Below, piece by piece: positions 45,831 to 59,819 of a stretch of 64,000 bases of DNA. Under the pieces are notes generated by a model. That model had not been told where the DNA came from. It made no database searches and worked only from the letters and a program-made list of their open reading frames with translations. Location: contig JALJCS010000001.1 in NCBI GenBank assembly GCA_023055355.1, positions 23,435,881 to 23,499,880 on the forward strand, written 5' to 3'. Position 1 is the stretch's first letter. Each line of letters starts with the position of its first letter. The DNA comes from Agelaius tricolor. Taxonomy: Eukaryota > Chordata > Aves > Passeriformes > Icteridae. The translations under genes and the position numbers were made by a program.

Positions 45831-48800
45831 ACACCTTGTCGCTGATTTATGGGCACCGCTTTGTTGTGCATTCCTGGTGCCTGCGGGATTCTGCTGACTT
45901 TACGCTTGCTTAACTCCCGCTAAAATCAGCAGCAACTTTGCCTTCATTGAGATCGTAATCCCAGAGCCTCCAAGAGGGAATATCAACAGACAGTGCCAAA
46001 CCACTTGGTATTCAGTGTTTAGAAGGCTGCACAGGCTGGTGCATACAGCAGAGGGGAGTAATTCAGGGTGTATTTATTGCTGTAGCATGACTCTCACAGG
46101 GCCCTCTAACCTCCCAGTGTGTTGGCTTGCCCAGCTGGGGAACACAGGCTGATGGGGGTCAATTCCCATTTGGAAAGCGTGTTGAGATGCTTCAGAGAGG
46201 CAAACAAATGTTTCTACAGAGTTATTGTTCTCCAAAGAGAATTATTACTTTTACAACAGAGAACTATCAGCTTTAAATGGAGATTTCTGTCTTAGCCTCT
46301 CTCTTCTTGCAAGTGAAGTATTTTTTTTATACTGAGGAAGCCTCAAAGGCATTATTAGTAACATGCTTTCTTTCCTCTTTCTAAAATCCCACTTTTCAGT
46401 TTTCTTTCACTATCCCATCTCAGGTTAGTGACTACTGACAAATACTATCAACACATCTTGACAAAGAATAAAGTTCTGTCTAGAGCTATTTCACTCCCTC
46501 CAACATGTTGAACTAAGAAAGCTAAAGCAGAAGCGGGGGTGGGGGAAGAAAGAGAGAAATGAGAAACATTTCCAAACATAACATAAAAGGTCTTGCCTTA
46601 AGACCATGGATTTCCTTTTTGGTACTTTCAAAGAATGTGTCTTTAGTTCTCTTTGGCTGTGTGACCAACAGTTGTGGGGTGTGTCTGTGGTTTTCTTCTC
46701 TTCACAGTAACTCTATTGTTCAGAAACTGCAGCCAATTTATGGAAAGAGGTGGAATGTTTATGTAACTTACTTTGCTTTAGACAAGAAATAAAAAAAAAA
46801 ATTAAAAAAAGACTGGTGGAGGAAGGCCAGTCAAAACAGGATTTTTCTTCCTTTCTGGACACAGATGTTGGGAGGAAAAAAAAGCTAGTTCTGTCTTCAC
46901 ATTAAGCTAAGCAGCATTTCCATTTTTAGATGCTTTTTTTTAATTAAGTAGGTCAGAAAAACAAAATCAGGCATTAGATTAGATTAGTGCTATAATTTAC
47001 TTGTTTCAAAATGTGCCATGTTTGAGAGTTACTCTGTTGACATGCTTACAACACCATAAACTGAGAAATAGATATATTAGGGTCAGATGATACCACTGTT
47101 GCCTAGACTGCTGTGTCCTAAACATATAGTTGGCAAGTACTGCTAGACTGCAGATGGCAAGTGTCTCTTCGTAACTAGATGGAGTTTCCTGCCATTTCCA
47201 AATTAGCTGAGCTACAAATACCTGCAATACAATTAGCTGAGCTACCTTGTTTTGATTTGCAAATTGCAAACCAAAACATGGTAGCCAAAAGAACAAGTCC
47301 TCTTATTTATGTGTGCCACTGCCTGTACTGCAAAAGTGGACAAGTTAGCATCACTGTGTTTCTGCCTTATCTAGCCAGTATCCTAATGTCTTGCTTGAAC
47401 TCTGCTTTAACTGCAGTACCTATCTAAAAGCTTCAGGTCAAACTCATCTTTTCTAAATGGACAAAACTTTGATTTAGTGAAAAGTTTTTGATTAAATATG
47501 GAGGATCTGTAAAGCTCAGGGTATCCTCCAAAGGACATTCAGGTGAATTTGTTAGGTTGAACTGAACCAGGCAGGTGCAACTCACCTGAAGCCAGCAAAT
47601 TTACATCTAAAGTACCTCAAAAGGGGGTTTTGAATGTAAGAAACAATTTCCAGCCATCACTCAGCACCATCATAAAACATATCTTCCTCAAATCTTAGTG
47701 CCACCAGCATGAAACCAAGTGAGCATGGAGCCAGGCTGTGCAGACACCAGTACTGGCAAGACTGGGTTGCAGAGTCTAAAATCAAATTTTGGTCTTCATT
47801 TCAGACATAGACACAGAAGTCTCACCAAAAAAAAAAAAAACAACCAACATGGAAAATATTATAAATAGAAAACAGAATGGAATTAGGTGGCTCAAACGCC
47901 TGAGTGAATGCAGTGTTCTCTTAAGCCACAAAAAATACAGAGTTTGAGAGAGACTGAGGAAGCTGCCTCTGCCAAAATATTTCAGCTTTGACAGGGAGAA
48001 CAGTTTCTGGAGGAAGATTTTGTTTCTATAATTAGCTGGTTCGTTGCCTCACTGAGACCACCAGTTTATTACACTGGGCCAATAAAGTTTTGTCCTGCAC
48101 CAGGAACATCCGAGAGTTCCCACCCTCACCCAGCACTCAGGTGGCAGAAACCCCTTAACCTATTCCCGAACCCATAAGCATTTCAATTGCTCTGGAAGGC
48201 AGGGCTGCACCAGCAGGAGCAAGGGATGGAAATTATTCCAGCAACATTATTCAACTTGAAACCCCCACTCTAGTATGCAGAGAGTTTATTTGACCCAACG
48301 GGCCATATCGAGCTGTGATTGCGTTACCTCCTCGCCAACTGCAACAGAATTGCACAAGCATGAGCAGAGTCTGGTCCAATAACTAGTAATTTGCCATATG
48401 GAAGCTACTGAGCAGACATCTGCAGGACACTGGAAGTGCTTTTCTATATACAGGGCTGAATGCTACAGTTGTGCATTCCACAGAGACTCCGTTTGCAGAG
48501 GGATAGAAATGAAACATTATTTAGGGTTCTGGTTTCTTGGCCTTGAAAACTGAAATCTGAAAACAATTAAAGCCCAGTGCCATACCAAATCAGTTATGCA
48601 GTCATTCCTGGATTTTCCCATGGAATTTTTACATAAGAATTGGGGTGTATTCGCTGCAGACTTACACAGACACACAAAGAATTGTGCTGGTCAGAGGCAG
48701 ACCAGCTTATAGATGAGTTTCAGGAGTTTTTGCAAATGCATGCAAAAATCAAAGGCATAAGGAAACACACTACTAAAGATTACTAGACATTTGATGACAG

Positions 48801-50861
48801 CTCACTCATTAAAAGCTCTATCATGCCTCACAGCTTGTCCCTGAGAGATGGTTTTCCACACCCTCCCATTCAGGCATTGCTTATCTTCTGTGCCACCGCA
48901 GACTTCCCTTTCCAGCCCACCTTGAAAACCCTTTCCAGCCCACTAACTAGGGCACTGGAAATAGCCTTTCCAACTCTCTTGGAACACCTTTCAGTCATGG
49001 CATTGCTGGGGGATGGAGCAAGCCCTGTGCTTTTTCAAGGAATGAGCAACCTTTGATGGTAGGCTGGCCGCTGTCCAGGAACACACAACGAAGAGGCTCC
49101 CTGCAGCTTTCTCAGCTCTTTGTGCCCGTGTAGCAGCTGGGCAAAATCTGGTCTCACAATGGTGTGTCTATATTGACACCACCAAATCCAGTCCTAGCGG
49201 GACTAGGGAAACACCATCCAACTGAAGGTCAAGCTTTGAATTATAATGGTGCCCTCCAGTCTCTAGATATCTGAATCAGCTGCTTCCCCCTTCACTCAGA
49301 GCACTGTAGCTAATGTTTCTTTATTCCATTTAAAGTCTAATTGCCTTTAGAGAAGGGGATTTCTGTGATTCTTTCAGAAAAGTGAAACTTTTGCCTACAC
49401 AAGAATGAAAAAGCATACCCACCTGGCAAAAAAGTCAGGCAATCAAAAGTCTCTTCAGTTTGCCTCCATTGCAGGAGACCTGATGAAAACTTCTTGTGAA
49501 CACAGCTGTGCAAGTGAAGATCTCTGATTATTTCCTGGGACCCTTTTAACACATTTGATTCTCTTCTCTAGCCCATGCATGAGTACCAAACCCATGGTAA
49601 CACTCACCAGATTTAATGACAGATGTTACAAGTGGCCTGTAGAAGAGTGTAGGAACCTTACAGAGATCTGAGATGTGGTCTCAAAGGTGGGAAGCAGAGA
49701 GTCGCCATGGTGGTCTTGGAGGGGGAGGGAGGGGACGGACCTTTTCCATGTTGAGCCTTTTATGGTTAACTCAAAGCCTTTCTTTCATTGAACCAAGTGT
49801 TGTCATAATTTTTACTGCATTAATCTCTAGAGTTCAAATCCCTTTTTTAACATGACACTTTGGATGTGACATGACAAGTGTTAATATTCATTATTCTACA
49901 AAGCTATAAATATCCTGAGGTATAGCAGCTCACTGCAAAGGACAAGACCAAAATTATTTCCTCAGCCCTGTGCTTGCATTCAGATCTGCATCACAGACAC
50001 TGTTTTTCACTTACTGAAATGCTTCTCTTGCACTTATTTTGGCACTAAAATTGACTCACGTACTTTGATTTTAATGGATACTTGTAAAGTTAAATTAAAA
50101 TACTCAAACTTTCCAGTTCACAGTAGGCAGCTTGCACACACACATTGACATTCAGCCTATACATCATTATCCTGTTGCAGTGCATAAAGAAAAGCAGTCA
50201 TTTCAGAAGCCGCTGGAGTTTCCCTACTGAATTTTTCCTACAGATGTTTTTTCTAGCAAGATCTTACTTGCAAAGTGTTTTCCCATCAGAGGCTTGCCAG
50301 GTTTTTGGGGCAATGCTGAACAAAGGTCTTACCACCTTTGTAACACTAAACAGTATTTAGTCTCTTTCATAAACTTGATAGCCTGTAAATCTGCGATGGT
50401 CCACACCCTCTGCATTCCTGTGTCACATACTAACAGCCTCTTCTTTAATTACAAGGTGTGGCATTTCTGGACAAGAGACAGCTAATCCTCCAGACGTGTG
50501 TTATTTACATTTACCCTAGAATTTCTCCTTTATGCAAAGCTTTGGCTCTGAAACTGCCAAGGTTAAACCACTCCAACAAAACCTCTCGCTCATGGCCACA
50601 CTTTGATACCATTTTTAATATTCAAGTTTACTAATGATTAAGTAGAAGAGTTCTCAACATAAAGGATGCAGATCTAAAAGCTGGGAGGTATTTGGATCCA
50701 AGTTTGGTTCATGTTGGTATCTGTTACAAAACGCAACCATCTGCAAAACTTCAACAGCAGCCCAAGTTAACGTGTTACTTTAAACCATGCTCAACTGCAG
50801 CTGTCTTGATGAATCGTTAATTAGGAAGGAAAAACAGCAAAGCTCTGCATTTCTTACGTAA
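45831..50861. other. Intergenic stretch, nothing recognised
   Basis: About 5 kb of unique sequence. A small local direct repeat (ATTAGCTGAGCTAC, twice near 47202 and 47231) is the only structure noted. No gene is recognised. Confidence 0.5.
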
Positions 50862-50945
50862 AACACAGTCAGAAGACAGGCTGAAGAACAGGTATTTGGT
50901 GCTAACACAGTCAGAAGACAGGCTGATGAACAGGTACTTGGTGCT
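50862..50945. repeat. Two-copy 42-bp tandem duplication
   Basis: Units 50862-50903 and 50904-50945 both start AACACAGTCAGAAGACAGG and differ at two positions. The unit length is a multiple of three, so the minus-strand open frame stays open across both copies. The duplication abuts the CpG islet that follows. Confidence 0.93.
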
Positions 50946-50989
50946 TTGTGTCACTGCAGGTCGGACAGCAGCACTGCCCTGTGTGTTCA

Positions 50990-51250
50990 CAGGCTCTGGC
51001 AGGAGCCGGGGAGCCCCGGCCGTTCTGGGCTCACACAGGCGGGCACGGCGGGCCCGGCCGAGCGGGGATGGCGGGCCCGGCGGGCCCTGCAAGGCCAGCC
51101 AGGCTCCCTGCCAGCCTCGCCGGCTCTGGGAGCTGTGACACACCTTGCCGTGGCTGCTCAGGGCCGGGAGGGTCCCGTCCCGCGGCAGGGCCGACACTCC
51201 TCCTGGGCCGGTGCCCACCCCGTGCTGGGCCCTTTCCTCACACCCGTCCA
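50990..51250. promoter_or_regulatory. Second small CpG islet
   Basis: I count 22 CpG in about 235 bp, with runs such as GGCGGGCCCGGCGGGCCC. It may be an orphan island, a non-coding RNA promoter or a GC-rich repeat remnant. A 213-residue open frame on the minus strand (50817-51458) crosses it and looks compositional rather than coding. Confidence 0.35.
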
Positions 51251-51559
51251 AGTCTGTCACCCACAGCGCTTCCCACATCCCACAGCTTAAGGAAATCCAA
51301 CACGCCTCAGTCCCTGCCTTCCTCCAGGCACACACGCCTCCTCCCTGCCTTCCCCTGAAATACTTCTGGTCAAGAACTCCTCTCTTGCTCCCATTTTTTT
51401 CACCCTGGGCAAAAAAACCATCCTCCCTTCCTTGCCCCCAGGTCTGAGAAATCCCCACTGACTCTTAGGGTGCCCTGGGGTACAACAGCATGGGCAACAA
51501 CTGACCAGGAGAAGCCAGAGAGGGACTGACTTGGTGGCAAGTTGTGACCTCTGAAGGAC

Positions 51560-52190
51560 AAGGATTTCTGACCCTGTCCATGCATGCAGTTGTCAAAGAC
51601 CCCCCTCAAACATCCCTCTCCCCCCAGTGGACCCATCCCAGGGTACAGCTGAACTCTATAGACATGATGGTGGCACCTCAGGGAAAGTGTGTGAGGAAAA
51701 TTCTAAGGTACCCTCAGGTGTGAGGTGCCAAAGTAGAGATTCCTCTGTGGATACACCCATGCAGGACTGCAGGTCATGGAGAGAACCCACACCTGAGCAA
51801 GGGAATGAGGAAGAACATGTGTAGTGTGTGTCTGAGAGGAACTGTTCTACAGTGACCGCAACTCTCATTTCCCACCCCCTGCACCATGTTATGAAGAAAG
51901 AGGTAGAGAAGTTGGGAGTGAAGTTGTGCCTGTGAAAAATGAGGGGGAGAAGGTACTGGTTTGTCTTATTTTTTTCCTCACTATCCAATATATTGTAATA
52001 GATTATCAATTAATTGTCCCCATGTTGAGTCTGCTATGCCTATAACAGTAACTGGTAAGTGATACTCCTGTTTTTATCTTGCCCCATGAGCTTTTCCTAA
52101 TCTTATTTCCTTCCACTGACCTGTTGAGAAGGGGAGCAAGGGAATGGCTGAATGGGCATCTGACAGCTGGCCATGGTCAGCCCACTGCAA
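51560..52190 (+). mobile_element. ERVL-type solo LTR
   Basis: The layout matches the common avian ERVL LTR. GCAGGACTGCAGGTCATGGA and GAGAACCCACACCTGAGCA are followed by CCCCCTGCACC, GAGGTAGAGAAGTTGGGAGT, CCCCATGTTGAGTCTGCTAT, TAACTGGTAAGTGATACTCC and TTGAGAAGGGGAGCAAGGGA. It ends near CCATGGTCAGCCCACTGCA. It is well diverged; the AT-rich segment that carries the polyadenylation signal in intact copies reads GTAATAGATTAT. No leucine-type primer-binding site or internal genes follow, so it is solo. Confidence 0.75.
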
Positions 52191-54979
52191 TCTGGTCAGT
52201 CCACTGCAATCCAAACTGGACCAACAGCAGGAGAGATAGAAGAGAGCAAGGGCAAGAAGAGAACAGCTACCCTGACACTGCAGCCTGGACCTGGTGCTCC
52301 TGCTGCTTCCTGATGAATTGGGCCATTATCAGAGGATTGCCCTGGACACAGAGCCCCACTTCAATATGCACTCATCATGAGATTGAATTTGTGGGTTTGG
52401 AAGTTAGTTAGTTGGCAAGAGGAAGGCTATCTCTGCCTCCTACCCAGAGCCAACTTTCTTAAATAAGACAGGATATCTCCTGAAGCATTCCAGGAAACAT
52501 CCACTGAAGAGAAGGATCATTAAAGAAATCAGGCATGTACCAGACCAGTAAGACAGTATAATTGGAAAGATTGTACAAAGGCATCTCTTCTTGGGCTCAA
52601 AATGGTACAAAAGATTGTGCTGGGTTTTAGCTCACAACTTTTTCTAACCAGTGTATCTGTTGGCAGATGCAGCACTACTGCATTAATGCACTCCTCTGCC
52701 CTTTCTACCTAGGACTCCTTTAGCCTGACTTCCAACTCCATTGCTTAAGAATGCCAAACAAGCACACAAACTGCCTCTGCTCCGTGGCTGAATGCAGCAG
52801 AAAATGTATTAACAGAAAAAGAAGAAATGCCAGAGGAAGATCATCTCTGGATATAGCCCATGCAAAATGTAACTTGCCATAACACAGCCCCAAAAGGCAC
52901 TGCTCACAAAATACCCTGGCATGTTACAGCATCCACCCAGCTTGTGTCAAAGCTGTTTTATTGCTGATCTCAGTTTACTCTAGTCCCAGGCATAACTGAA
53001 TTGTGGGGTATTTTATGGGTCATCTGACCTCCCCACTAAGTGCTCTGGGCTATGATTAAGGCTCAGTAAGGCAAAGCTCTTCCTTTTTTTTTTTCTTTCT
53101 TCTATTTTTGCAGAGTTGCTTTCTCTCCTTTTATCAGATGATCTGCAGATCAGAATGATCATGCATGGTCCATGTATTGAACGATGTGCAATCATGTCCT
53201 GAAGCAGTTCATGGATAACCAACTGCTTATTCTTCCTCCTGGAGCCACCAACGAGTCAGGGGCTGGGCAACATGGACAGTATTATCAGCATTGCACTGTG
53301 TCTCAGAACACAGCTGCCTCAGCTCCCCCTGGCCTCCCCTTTGCACCCAAAAAGCAACATTGGCAAGAAAATGAACCCACATGCAAAACCCACTTGAAAA
53401 CTTCAGTTTATGAAGTTTCTGGGTGAAAACATAACCATCTGAACTCAAAATTACAGTCTTTACAAGCAAAACTGCTTCCTTCCTGTTCCTCCAGCTTCTC
53501 CTGCTTCCCATGCTTGACACAGTGGAAAACCCCATGAGAAGCACATCTGCTCATACCCAGGAGCTGCTCATGTTACTAATGTGGTAACGTGGATGCAAAA
53601 AATCATCAAGACATTATTACATTGCTAAACCATATCCTGTCATATCCACTGTGGGGAGCACAAAGTATCAACTTTTATGGAAAAACCTGGCTTCTTTACT
53701 GTCCTGCATGGAGTGAACATGGAATGCTAAGCTTGCAAGGGAAGTCAGTTACGCAATTTGTTTGTCAGGACCCTCTGGTAATGTTTCAAGGAAAAGGGAA
53801 TTATCAATTAAAATGTTCAGAAAGTTTTAGTTAAGAGCAGGGCGGGTTTCTTTGCTGTTGTGGCTGCATAAAGACTAGTGCATGCATATGGAAAAGGACT
53901 ATCAGGGAGAAGATCAGGTCAAAGAAAACCAAAGGAAGAGTGATGTGAAGCTGGTGGTGAAATAGAGGGAAATGGAAATTCTAATGAGAAGTTACTTGTC
54001 CGTGACTGAAGTCAGAGAAGGAAGGCAGCAAATTTCAGAGAAATATGTTTCAAGTCATGACCCAGTACATTTCTCTTCCCCCTCGATGTCCTTTCAGTCC
54101 ACTGTTGGCAGCCCTTTTGCCATCACCACATTCTCCAATTTACAGGCAACATCCAGCAATGAGCCTTTGATTAGGAGGAACAGCAGTGCTACTTGCTTTC
54201 CTTTGCACCTGCTCCACAGCTGAGGAAGAGCAACAGGGCACAGCTCATCTGACAGTTTATTGCTTGGGAACCCATCAGCCCAAAACTCACTCTTATTTCT
54301 GGGATATGCTAAAGTTTACAATCAGCAGGGTGATGTAAAAGTAGTTCCAGAAGTAATTGCTGTGCAAGCCTACACAGTGCCACGGGGTTGCTTACAGATC
54401 CATAATCGTCTTTCAGAGTGACAAAACCAAATTCCTGGATCACAGCTGCCCCTGCCTCCTCAATGCTTTGCATGTCACAAATCAGACGTAGCATTTTCTG
54501 TAGCTCCAGATGGCCTGAACTCTCTTCTGGCCACCTCTATCTTCATTGCACCTAAGACCCATTCTCTGCATTTGAAATGGTGGGGAAAAGATGTAAGGGA
54601 AAAAAAGCATGAAGAAAATCCAGCCTCCGTTCACACCCTTACATTCAAAAGTCCAAAGCTCTTTGCAACTGCAAGTTGCTGTCACTGCTCTGAGAAAAGC
54701 ACCCATCTCTGATTCACTATCTATATTTCTTGGCAGCAGCTACTACAGTGGCACAAGACAGAAACAAAGAAGCTGTGTTTCATATCTGCCCATTGTAGAG
54801 ACACAAAATTTGGACCTAGATCGAAATTTCTGCCTGCAAAATTATGGCTCCAAGCCCACTGGCTGGCGTAATTTTGGATAAAAACTCCTATATTTGTCCT
54901 CTTCTAGAGAGTATAAAATTTTCACTAGTTACATAGAGGCTTAACAAATGGTCTGAGCAGAGATTTCACAATGAATATG
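52191..54979. other. Intergenic stretch, nothing recognised
   Basis: Unique sequence with short chance open frames only. Confidence 0.5.
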
Positions 54980-55300
54980 TGATGATTAACTGTAGGATCA
55001 CAGAGATTAAAGATGGAAAAGAACTATTAGATCATTGCAGCCCTATGGCAGTTGCAGAATTGTTTGCTGTAGTGCCTCTCTTCCAGCACCTTGTTCAGGC
55101 TAGTTGAATGGCTCAAATAAAGGCTCTCCCAGGTTTTTTCTGGAGGCTGTTCCAACATTGTTGCAGATCTTGCTGATATGTACTTAATTTCATCTTGCTC
55201 CATTCTATAGCCAAGAGCCATCTTAAATAGTCCTCTTTCCCACTGCGTCTTTGTGTTGCTGTTTTCCACCCTTATGTCACTTCATAAATTCACATCTGTT
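54980..55300 (-). mobile_element. Old, diverged CR1-like LINE fragment
   Basis: GGATCACAGAGATTAAAGAT, GGAAAAGAACTATTAGATCA and later GGAGGCTGTTCCAACATTG follow the general layout of ancient CR1-type 3' regions. These are the region before a TCCA string, a CTTCCA block, then a block ending in TTCCACA. It is far more decayed than the two CR1 copies at 20.7 and 23.1 kb. The exact family is unknown. Confidence 0.55.
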
Positions 55301-58023
55301 TTTCTGTTTTCATTTCCCAAGATCAAGATCAACAGAGACTAAGTAGCATACTTCCATGTATGCTATGCCCTCTCCAACCTTCATTAAATCAATCTAGTCT
55401 TTCTTTGAGAGATGACATTGAATTTCTGCTGTTTGACTGCGCATGTCATTTCCAGCTTGAGAGGACCCACCAATTAATGAAATATAAATATACAAGAAAG
55501 GCTTTCTTGAGATACTCATCTTTGACAGCTTAGTACAGCAGGAGATAGATGCAGACTCGACCTGAGGCTGCACAATGACTTCAGGTCAGTTCCTGCTGAC
55601 TTGGATCCCTGAGATTTTTACTCTGCATCCCCAGCTTAGGCACAAAGCACCTCAGCTGGTGCTGATGAAAGGAAGTTTGATTAGGTCATAATGTACAAAG
55701 TAGAACACCGCCTTTAACTCCAACAGACCAAGGCCGGGAAAAATACGTTCCTCTCTTGAAGTCACGTTAATGGAAGATTTTCTGCTGGATCGGGATCAAA
55801 CACTACAAGGTAGACATTGTCTAATACAGAGAAGGACGTGGCTGAACAAATGCCAAAGTGAACAGTCCTAATGACCCTCGTGTTAAGGAGCCCAGAGACA
55901 AGACAGAACACGGCCAGGGCTCCAGGAAACAGCCCAGCACAGAATGTGTGCACACATGTGCATGTTCTCCAACAAGCTACACCCAGCCTCCCTCGGGCAC
56001 ACCAAACAGAGCCTCCCGCTGCCTGCGGGCAGGCGGCTCCACTGAGGTTTCAGTTCCCACTCAGGGCAAATGATGGTGAAGCAGCTACACGCACAGCTTT
56101 AACTCCAAAAGCCATCACAGATGTGAGTGCCTGGTGTTGATCCCAGCACTTCTGAATTTTCTGAATTCCCTGCTTACTGAAGGGTGAAATTAGACTCACA
56201 CTCACAACTTCCAGCTTCTGGAAAGCAGCTCGGAGCAGGTAGCAGAGGGTATGGTGCACAGAGAATAAAAGATGATGGTTGTGGGTGCAGAGAAATATAT
56301 TCCAGCAACACAGACTTTGTTGTAGTAAAGTTCAGACTGGGAATTTGCATATGGAAATTCTTTATGAAGGTACTCTCATTAACAACCTCAATTGCACTCT
56401 TAAGAGATTACAGCAGTTAGGGAGAGGTAAATGAGCTCTGTCAAAACAGGAACAGCTCTAAGTGATTCCCCCAAAGCAGGATCAGGGCATGCACCATGGC
56501 AGACTTCCTCCATATTTTGGCACTGGCTAAGCAAATTATGGAGGTGTTTCTCTTCTGCTTCAAAGCAAAAAGTCTGGCAGCAGTTCTTGTCCAATGATGT
56601 GGAGTCTGAAAGAATTTGAGTCAAAGCAGCGTTGATGCAAAAAAAAAAAAGAAAAAGTGTTAGGCTGTAGTTCAGACACCACAAATCATCTCCATTTCCC
56701 AGATTCCAAGGCACGGTAGATGCCCCTTGACAGCCTCTGTGCACCAGAGAGAACTCAGGATGAGCAGAACCAGGGGCAGGAGGGCTGATGCATGGGTCAC
56801 CTGCAGCAGAGCGCTTTGCTGAAGATGCATCTTCCTGTCAGAGCAGTCAGCTTTGGATGCTGTGTGGCTGCAGTTCTGGGAGCCTTAGCAAGCCTGCAGC
56901 TCTTCCCCAGACAACCATGGAAGAGCTATAAGGCAGCTGTTTCTTCCCCAGTAAGTCTCATTCAAACATAAGCAGATCTTTCAAGCAGAATCTTCATGTC
57001 TCGGGCTAGTCAGATCCCAGGACAAATGGACAGTCAGAGAACACCACTTAGCCACACATGGGGCTGGGCACAGAGGTCCTTCATAATGTACAGGCTTGGC
57101 AATCACCAAGCAGTTGCAAATATTTGCCAAGCCTTGGAGGTGCAAGAAGATGCATACGGATATACCTTACCGTAAAGTCCACATACCAACCTCTCTGGTT
57201 TTTCTAATCTCCCGTTTCTCAAGGAAGGTTTTTCATACCTTACAGACCTCTGCAGTACTGGCCTGCAGGAAGTACAGTGGGTCTGGCAAGCATCAAGGGT
57301 TTATAGCACTGCAGCCAACTGCTTTCACTGACCTCAAAACCTTTTCAATCCTGCTCAATTTCTGCTTCTTCAGTTAATCTCTGCAAGGAGGAAATAACTA
57401 CACGGGTGTCCTGGTGTGGTATGTGGCCCAGCAGATCTCCTCTGACAAGCCTTGCCCAAATAGCCTGCCCCTGTGCTAGATTACTGATATCACTGGAGGT
57501 GTACATGCCCTCCTCTGCTCAGGCTGACATGCTCCATGCTTTGCTTAAATTGACCACACTTCTTATGAAAGGGTGAAGTTAGGATAAGAGAAGTCATAGA
57601 GCCTGTTTTTCCATCTAAGTACTGTGAGCTGTAGGAAATGGGCACTGTAGATGGATGTGGCTGATGAAGCTACATGGTTGTTATAGAAAGGAACAACAGA
57701 GTTTCTGAAGTGCTAGAAACAGGCTGAGAGGAAACAGATCTGGTGGTGCCTCTATAAGACTCAGAGTAACTACCATTGCAGAGCCTAGGAAAGAGATTTT
57801 TCACATGTGGGACACACTGTATTTATCATGAACAAAGAAGACTGTCCCAGGGTCTGTGGCTGTACACTGTGAGGACAGGACTAAAGCCCTGTGGCTCCCA
57901 CACCTGCCAGGAGATTAGTTGAGATTCTTGTTTTTTCAACTCTTTTTTTTTAACATTTCATCAGTGCTTATGTGTGGTGCTTTATGTTCTTATGCTCTCA
58001 GGCTGCAAAGAAGCAGTCTCTGC
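55301..58023. other. Intergenic stretch, nothing recognised
   Basis: Unique sequence. No gene or repeat family is recognised. Confidence 0.45.
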
Positions 58024-58140
58024 TTAAAAAAAAAAAACAAAAACAAAAAAACCAACCAAAAACACCCCCCAAAAAAACCCCCAAAAACCACAACCATACC
58101 AAAGAACCCACAACCCCACCCCAAAAACCCAAACCCAACA
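58024..58140. repeat. A/C-rich low-complexity tract
   Basis: Starts with A12 and drifts into mixed A- and C-runs (CCAACC, CACCCCCC, CCCAAACCC). It has no G for long stretches, so strand composition is extreme. Confidence 0.9.
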
Positions 58141-58747
58141 GTCTGCTAAATTTTTTTCCCCTGAAATGGATGAATGCAAAGTATCACCCAATGACACTCC
58201 CTACCTCTGAATCCATCAGCACTCTTTGTGTTTCCGTGGACATATTTTCCTTATAAAATCCAGTTCTGTCTTCTCTGCTGCTATGTAAAGGCTCAAACAA
58301 ATGTCAGAAAACTGACTGACAGACTGTACAGGCAAAGCAGAGAACCTGATTGTGTTCAGGGCTGTCAAGTGCACCAAGTAAACAAAAGAATAGATCTGTG
58401 TAATTTTTTCTCACCAGTCTCTTTCAGCTACAACTCTTTAGACATTGCTTGTGAAGGAAAGCACAACATAACGTCAGTGTGGTTTAAATGTAAAAAGTCT
58501 CATTAGTTTCGACAAATTTGTTTCTCTGATATTATCACAATCACAACCATAAAGCCTGAACAACATTGTGCCCTTAGTAACTGTTTGAAAGTTTTGCTTC
58601 CTAAACTACCACAACCTTTTAAGAACCATCAAATGCTAATGCAGTACTCTGGTCTTGTTCTTAAAGCCTACCTCTGGCTCTTCCCTCAAGTTACCTCAGG
58701 TAGGGGCACAGCAGCCTCTCTATCTCATGCACAACCAGGACAGAACA

Positions 58748-59644
58748 CTAGGATCTTCCAGGGTCTTTGCTCAATTTGCATCTCCTTGCTTGATGAGTCA
58801 TTCCAAATACAAGTATCTGGGTAGAGTACATCCAGGTTTTACAGAAATCACTACCACTGGGGATGGAGCTTTCAGCTCTCTGCTGCAATACAGGCTGCCT
58901 GCAGGGCTGACAGAGCCGCCCTCCTAGGATGGGATTTACTCTCCTGCCCTGCCAGGGATTCTCAATCCAAAGGAGCAAGAGAAAGAGTTGCATATGTGGG
59001 TTAGATTTTAAATCCCTCTTTCTGACAGCATGATGCAGCTGCGTGCTGCAAGCACGTCTGACAGATATTGGACCCAGGGGAGGATCAGCTCTGAAAAACC
59101 TTCCCTGGGAAATTTTTGCTCCTTTTACTCCATTCTCTTCTAACTCCCAGGATGGATAATTTTCCTCAGCAAAAGAAACAGTCAAAATGGGGGGAAAAAA
59201 GGGAGGAGAAAAATATGCTGCAGTGAGTGGGCAGCTGGGCAGGCATGGTGTGTTTATTTCCCAATGAGCCAGGGAAGGAACCACGGGTTTTGCAAACACC
59301 ACAGCCCTTAGTAGGCTCCATCCAGCCTTTGCCGTGGGGCAGTAATAGACAGGTGGGACAGATTTGTGTGAGCAAGACAGGAGGAGAGGGCACAACACCT
59401 GGAAGCTCCCAGGGCAGGGACCTGGACAGGTAAAGGAGCTTTCTGCAGGGTTCGTAACCTCTTGTGCAACTAAACCCATACAGATCGCCAACGCCCCCAC
59501 AGTACAGCTCTGCTGTTTGCCAACAATGAAAGCAGAGCAAAACATGAAGTACTTGCACCCCCAGCCTTCTCCTTGGTAACCTCTGGGCTGGGAGGGGCAC
59601 AAAGCAGCTGCTGAGCTGCCTGGTTTATCATCACCCCGGTCCAT
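58748..59644 (-). other. 298-codon open reading frame, probably non-coding
   Basis: The longest stop-free stretch outside the HHAT island. The start is MDRGDDKPGSSAAALCPSQP. The product is Cys-, Pro- and Ser-rich (for example SSFTCPGPCPGSF) with no domain, signal or repeat I recognise and no match to SERTAD4. Without conservation or RNA evidence I treat it as chance. Confidence 0.12.
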
Positions 59645-59819
59645 CAGCTCCTGTATGCCAAGAAGAGCTCACCCTGCACCCCCTCAGAACCTTCCACCCC
59701 CACCATTCGGGGAGAACGGCTCTCCTTGGCCACGCGTTCCAAACAGCCACATAGACAGACAGCCACTGGCACTCCGTACGGCTGCTGTGCCCAAAACACT
59801 GAGGGGGCTCTGCATTTGC

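Noticed and set aside
55871..56140. Frame beginning MTLVL, reminiscent of the SERTAD4 N-terminus
   Set aside because: Similarity ends after five residues; nothing of the SERTA domain follows.
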